Part shown: one piece after another, positions 8,236 through 11,342 of the stretch | Position numbering within the stretch: the first letter of the stretch is position 1 | Layout of the letters: each line of letters opens with the position of its first letter | From: Stramonita haemastoma | Lineage: Eukaryota > Mollusca > Gastropoda > Neogastropoda > Muricidae | Direction: 5' to 3' | DNA length: 11,342 nt | NCBI GenBank assembly: GCA_030674155.1 | Contig: JASPKP010008620.1 | Span: 1 to 11,342, forward strand | Translations under genes and position numbers: made by a program | The notes under the pieces: model-generated | Seen by the model: the letters and a program-made list of their open reading frames with translations, nothing else | The model's database searches: none | What the model was told of the DNA's origin: nothing

Positions 8236-8464
8236 GAAAAAACACTCACCGACCAAAAAGAACCCGCCGCCCAAACAGTAGTTTTCCCTTTTGACCGGGT
8301 GTCTTCCCTCAGGGGGGAAACCTTGCATGCCCCGTTTCCCCGCCCCCCCAAAGGGGGGAGGGGGTCATCCAAACGTTGTATCGGGGTCCTTTTTTAAATT
8401 TTACATCCTTGGTTTTCCTCCCTCGACTTCACCACCTCCCTCTTTTACGTCGTCACGTCATCGT
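8236..8464. other. Unique GC-richer patch, no recognised gene
   Basis: Balanced sequence between a purine and a pyrimidine tract. It contains GGGGAAACCTTGCATGCCCC near 8314 and a CCGCCCCCCC-GGGGGGAGGGGG inverted pair near 8341-8363. No protein or RNA family is recognised. Confidence 0.35.
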
Positions 8465-8655
8465 CATGGGCGGTTGGCTTCTTTTTTTCTTTTTTCTTCC
8501 CCCCTCCTCCTCCCCCCTCCTTTTTTGCAAAAATTTTTTCTTCTTCTTTTTCTCTTCTTCTTTTCCCTTTTTCTTCCTTTCTTCTTCTTTAAATTCTTCT
8601 CCTTTTTCTTCTTTTCCTCCCCCTTTCCCCCTCCCCTTTCCCCCTCCAATGGGTT
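8465..8655. repeat. CT/TTC-rich pyrimidine tract
   Basis: TTCTTC, TTTTTC and CCCCCTCC units run through this tract. It has opposite strand bias to the GA tract about 230 bases upstream, so the two tracts are roughly complementary and form a loose inverted pair of low-complexity DNA. Confidence 0.8.
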
Positions 8656-9065
8656 CTACTTTTTAAATTTTTCAGGGGTAACTAGGACGGGCCCCTGAGA
8701 GCTTCTGGGCTAAACCTTTCCCGTCCCCTCTGAACACCAACCCAAATGACCCACAGCCGTGCAGGGCCCCTCTGGGGGTGGCCCCCGGGGACGGGCCCAA
8801 TATTGAATGATCCCCCCGGGGAAATTCCGACCCCCGAAAGGTAAAAAAATAACGAACCCCGGATGGCTGGGGGCTGGGAAAAAAGAAACAAGGCCGCGTG
8901 GGGAACACAAGGGGCAGGAAAAGTCCCAAAAAAAATTTAAAACAGCAAAAAAAAAACAAAGACAGCCAACCCAAAAAAAAAACAAAACGAAACAAAAAAC
9001 AGGTTTCTGTTTTAAAAAGCAGTCGGGGTGGCAGAACTTAAGGGACTCGCCCATGGTTTTTCCCT
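8656..9065. other. Unique DNA preceding the minisatellite
   Basis: GC-rich from 8690 to 8890 (CCCCGGGGACGGGCCC near 8785) and A-rich from 8920 to 9000. A forward frame opens near 8807 and continues into the minisatellite, but its first half is lysine-rich low complexity and its second half is repeat. No gene is called. Confidence 0.4.
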
Positions 9066-10530
9066 TTTCCATTGTGTTTTTCTCCTACTCGTCCATTGTT
9101 CCCGTGGCGCTATCTGTTACTGTCCCAAAAATTGCCTTTTTTGGTTCCCATCGTTACTGTCCCAATTTTGCAAGGGGTTGGCTAAATGTTTTACGTCCAT
9201 TGTTCAGTGTTGTCCCCATCTGTTTCGGGCCAAAAATTTTTGCCCGTGTTTTCTATTTCGTTTTATTGTGCAGTAATTTCCTATCCTCTCTTTCCCTTGG
9301 GGGCCGTGTTGAAATATCTGCTACTGGTTTCCCCCGTGCAGGGTTGTCTATCTCTTACTGTCCATTGTCAAGTTTTGTCCCATCTCTTAAAATGTCCATT
9401 GGGGCAGGGGAAATTTTCCTATCGTTCTTTGGGCCAAATTTTGGCGGGATGTTTTTCCCATCTACTGTCCATTTTGCCCGTGTTTTCTATCACTGTCCAT
9501 TGTTTCAGTTTTGACTTCTGCTCTGTCCCAAAATTTTGCAGTGGGGTTGTCCCACTGTTCATTGTGCGCCAAATTGGGGCTAACCCCCGCTATTGTCATG
9601 TTGTCTTATCTACTTCCGTTGTGCAGTGTTGGGCTAACCCACGTCCAATTTTGCAATGTTGGTCTATCTACGCAATTGTAGCAATGGGTTTTCCCATTTT
9701 ACTGTCCATTTTTAAGCATTTTTTGTCTAACTCTCACGTCCATTTTTGCCCGTGTTGTCCTATCTACTGTCCAATTTGTGCACGGGTCTAAACTACTGTC
9801 CATTGTTTCCGTGTTTATCTACTTCCAATTTTTTTTTCAGTGTTGTCTACTACTGTTCCTTGTGCAGTGTTGTCCAAACTATTGTCCATTGTGCCCGTTT
9901 TTGTCTATATGTTAAATGTCCATTGTGCATGTTGTCTATCTGTTTAAATTTTCCAAATGGGGCAGTGTTGTCTATATTTTACTGGGCCATTGTGCAGGGG
10001 TTGTCCCAACAACGTCCATTGTGCAGTGTTTTTCCTAACTGGTTTCCCGTCCCTTTTGCAAATTTTCTATTTTTAGGAAGGTTTTATTTTTGCATGTTGT
10101 CTTCTTTACTGGCTATTTTTGCAGGGGTTGTCTATCTGTTTACCGGGCTATTTGGTGGGAGCGTTGTCTCTCTAGGGCCATTGTGCAGCGGTTTGTCCCA
10201 CCTACGGGCCATTGTGCCAAGGGGTTTAAATTGGGCTATCTACTGCCCTTGGGGCCCGCGGGTTACCTAACATTCCCCTTGTGCAGTGTTTAAAATTTCC
10301 CATCAAATGTCCCCTTAAATGCATGTTTTTTCTATCTCTTCTGTCCATTGTGGGAGTGTTTTTCTATCTATTGGCCCCTTTGTCGCAAAATGTTGTCCCA
10401 ACCTACTGCTGGGCCATTTGGTGCAGTTTTTTTTCTAACTACTTTCCCCTTTTGCGTGCTGCTAAAGTCCATTGTGCAGTGTTTTCTACTGTCCAAATGT
10501 GCCCTTTTTGTCTAACTCTTAAAATGTCCC
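9066..10530 (+). repeat. Large minisatellite, unit about 28-33 bp, roughly 45 copies
   Basis: The sequence is built of repeats of a unit close to GTCCATTGTGCAGTGT followed by TGTCTATCTACT (28 bases). The unit is most intact near 9195, 9850-9900, 10015 and 10468. Spacing averages about 32 bases because many units carry extra bases in homopolymers. Variants include GGGCCATT or GTCCCAAATT for GTCCATT and GCCCGTGT for GCAGTGT. The consensus contains no TAA, TAG or TGA in any forward frame, so long open frames cross the array without coding. It stops abruptly at a C/A-rich boundary near 10530. Confidence 0.9.
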
Positions 10531-10665
10531 CCCAAAAACCCCAGAACCCACAGCCCCACGACCCCAACACACACACAGACACCACAGACACACACAGAAA
10601 AACCCCCCACAGACACACACAAAACACAACCACACACACCACACACCACACAAAACCCCAAACCC

Positions 10666-10716
<51 letters not shown>

Positions 10717-10735
10717 ACAAACACACCACCCCACG
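10531..10735. repeat. CA microsatellite with pure (CA)23
   Basis: Imperfect CA/CAGA repeat leads into an uninterrupted (CA)23 at 10668-10713. It abuts the minisatellite on one side and SINE copy D on the other. Confidence 0.9.
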
Positions 10736-10751
10736 GGAGAATTTTAAAAAA

Positions 10752-10950
10752 GGGGGGCCCCGTTAAAGCGAACGCACGCAGAACATCTTGGGGGGGCCCC
10801 CCACTTAAAAAACCTTTTTCCCCTTTTTTGTAAAGGGTAGGCCACGTGGCCGGGGGGAAAATGACAATTTTTCCCAAAAATTTCATAAAACACAGGAAAT
10901 GGTTAAAAAAGGGAACATTTCTTATTGGGAATTAAAACCCGATTTTAAAA
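10752..10950 (+). mobile_element. SINE copy D (5' truncated)
   Basis: It begins directly after the CA repeat at the GGCCCCGT landmark (10756). It continues with AGCGAACGCACGCAGAACAT at 10767, CACTTAAAAAACCTTTTTCC at 10802, TAAAGGGTAGGCCACGTG at 10831, a degraded ACAGATGACATT segment (AAAATGACAATTTT at 10858) and a weakly preserved 3' end to about 10950. The tRNA head and the GTCCTT body motif are absent. The 5' end therefore coincides with the microsatellite, either by truncation at insertion or by repeat expansion. Confidence 0.7.
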
Positions 10951-10977
10951 GGGCTAAAAAAAAATCTATTTAATCAA

Positions 10978-11145
10978 AAAAACACAAAACAAAACAAAAC
11001 CCACACACACAAAAAACACCCACACCACAACACACACACACACACAACACACACCCCCACAAAACCCCAAAACACACAAACACACACAAAACCCCAAAAC
11101 ACACACAACCCACACAAAACACACACACACCAAAACCAAACCCCC
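10978..11145. repeat. CA-rich imperfect microsatellite
   Basis: CACACA, ACAAAACAC and CCCCAAAACAC units make up a simple repeat. It follows the tail of SINE copy D within about 30 bases. Confidence 0.8.
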
Positions 11146-11342
11146 CCCAAAAGCACATTTACTGCACAAAGGGGTGCCCAGACAAACCCCGCGTCGCAAA
11201 AATAGTACAACCCGATACAAAACAGTACAAAAACCAGGGAAATTCAATTCATTTTTATGCCCGCCATAAAAAATACAATACAATCCCAAAAACCCTACAA
11301 GGGCAATATCATGGATCTGGGTCTAGAAAGGTTTAAACCCCC
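11146..11342. other. Unique 3' end of window
   Basis: Balanced A/C-rich DNA with several TACAA motifs (11207, 11216, 11227, 11273, 11278). No gene or repeat family is recognised. Confidence 0.35.

Noticed and set aside
8807..10270. Forward open frames of 174-235 codons, apparently membrane-protein-like (Cys/Phe/Leu-rich)
   Set aside because: They lie across the minisatellite, whose unit is stop-free in all three + frames. Successive frames overlap in different phases, as expected for a non-coding tandem repeat with indels.
9066..10530. CRISPR-like array
   Set aside because: Units run head to tail with no distinct spacers, the repeat is degenerate, and the context is eukaryotic.
1..11342. 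An undescribed multi-gene system (defence, biosynthetic or mobile operon)
   Set aside because: No credible coding sequence exists in the window, and everything recognisable is repeat or retroposon DNA.

Overview
No protein-coding gene, rRNA gene, intact tRNA gene or CRISPR array can be supported in this window. It is repeat-dense, non-coding nuclear DNA from a eukaryote, almost certainly an animal. The evidence is long (CA)n/(TG)n microsatellites, a large minisatellite, and at least four copies of a SINE-like retroposon, one with tRNA-type pol III promoter boxes. The SINE body contains a GTCCTT-GGATGAGAC-TTAAAC-GAGG(C/T)CCCGT type motif that I recall from SINEs of molluscs and other invertebrates. 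Together with the CA richness this makes a mollusc plausible, but that is a guess.

The base calls themselves look poor. Short homopolymers (three to six identical bases) are over-abundant, and repeat copies differ from each other mainly by stretched runs. The first kilobase degrades into almost pure G/C with a 43-base C run. This resembles a low-accuracy long-read contig, or one with unpolished ends. All reading-frame evidence is therefore weak, and many fine details may be artefacts.

Layout: 1-960 is extremely GC-rich low-complexity DNA (G-rich, then C-rich with poly-C). 960-1700 is C/A-only low-complexity DNA grading into CA microsatellite. 1702-2790 is a compound tandem array: four longer modules starting with a G-rich block, then several shorter modules with a GC-rich imperfect palindrome, all separated by CA-rich spacers. 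3013-3300 is more CA repeat. 3360-3570 is a small GC-rich unique patch. 3590-4075 is A-rich. 4435-4915 holds two pyrimidine tracts flanking SINE copy A. 5330-5910 holds two CA-rich tracts, and 6100-6330 is a TG-rich tract of opposite strand polarity. 6695-7030 is SINE copy B (+). 7300-7685 is SINE copy C (-), the most complete, with A and B boxes. 7933-8225 is a G-run and GA-rich purine tract. 8465-8650 is a CT-rich tract. 9066-10530 is a roughly 45-copy minisatellite with a unit near 28-33 bp. 10550-10735 is a long CA repeat, followed directly by SINE copy D (+), then another CA tract and about 200 bp of unique DNA.

The long open frames in the window are explained by repeats: CA/TG arrays code for His-Thr or Cys-Val repeats, and the minisatellite unit has no stop codon in any forward frame. 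The elements worth attention are the SINE family, the minisatellite and the compound CA/palindrome array. I see no gene system.
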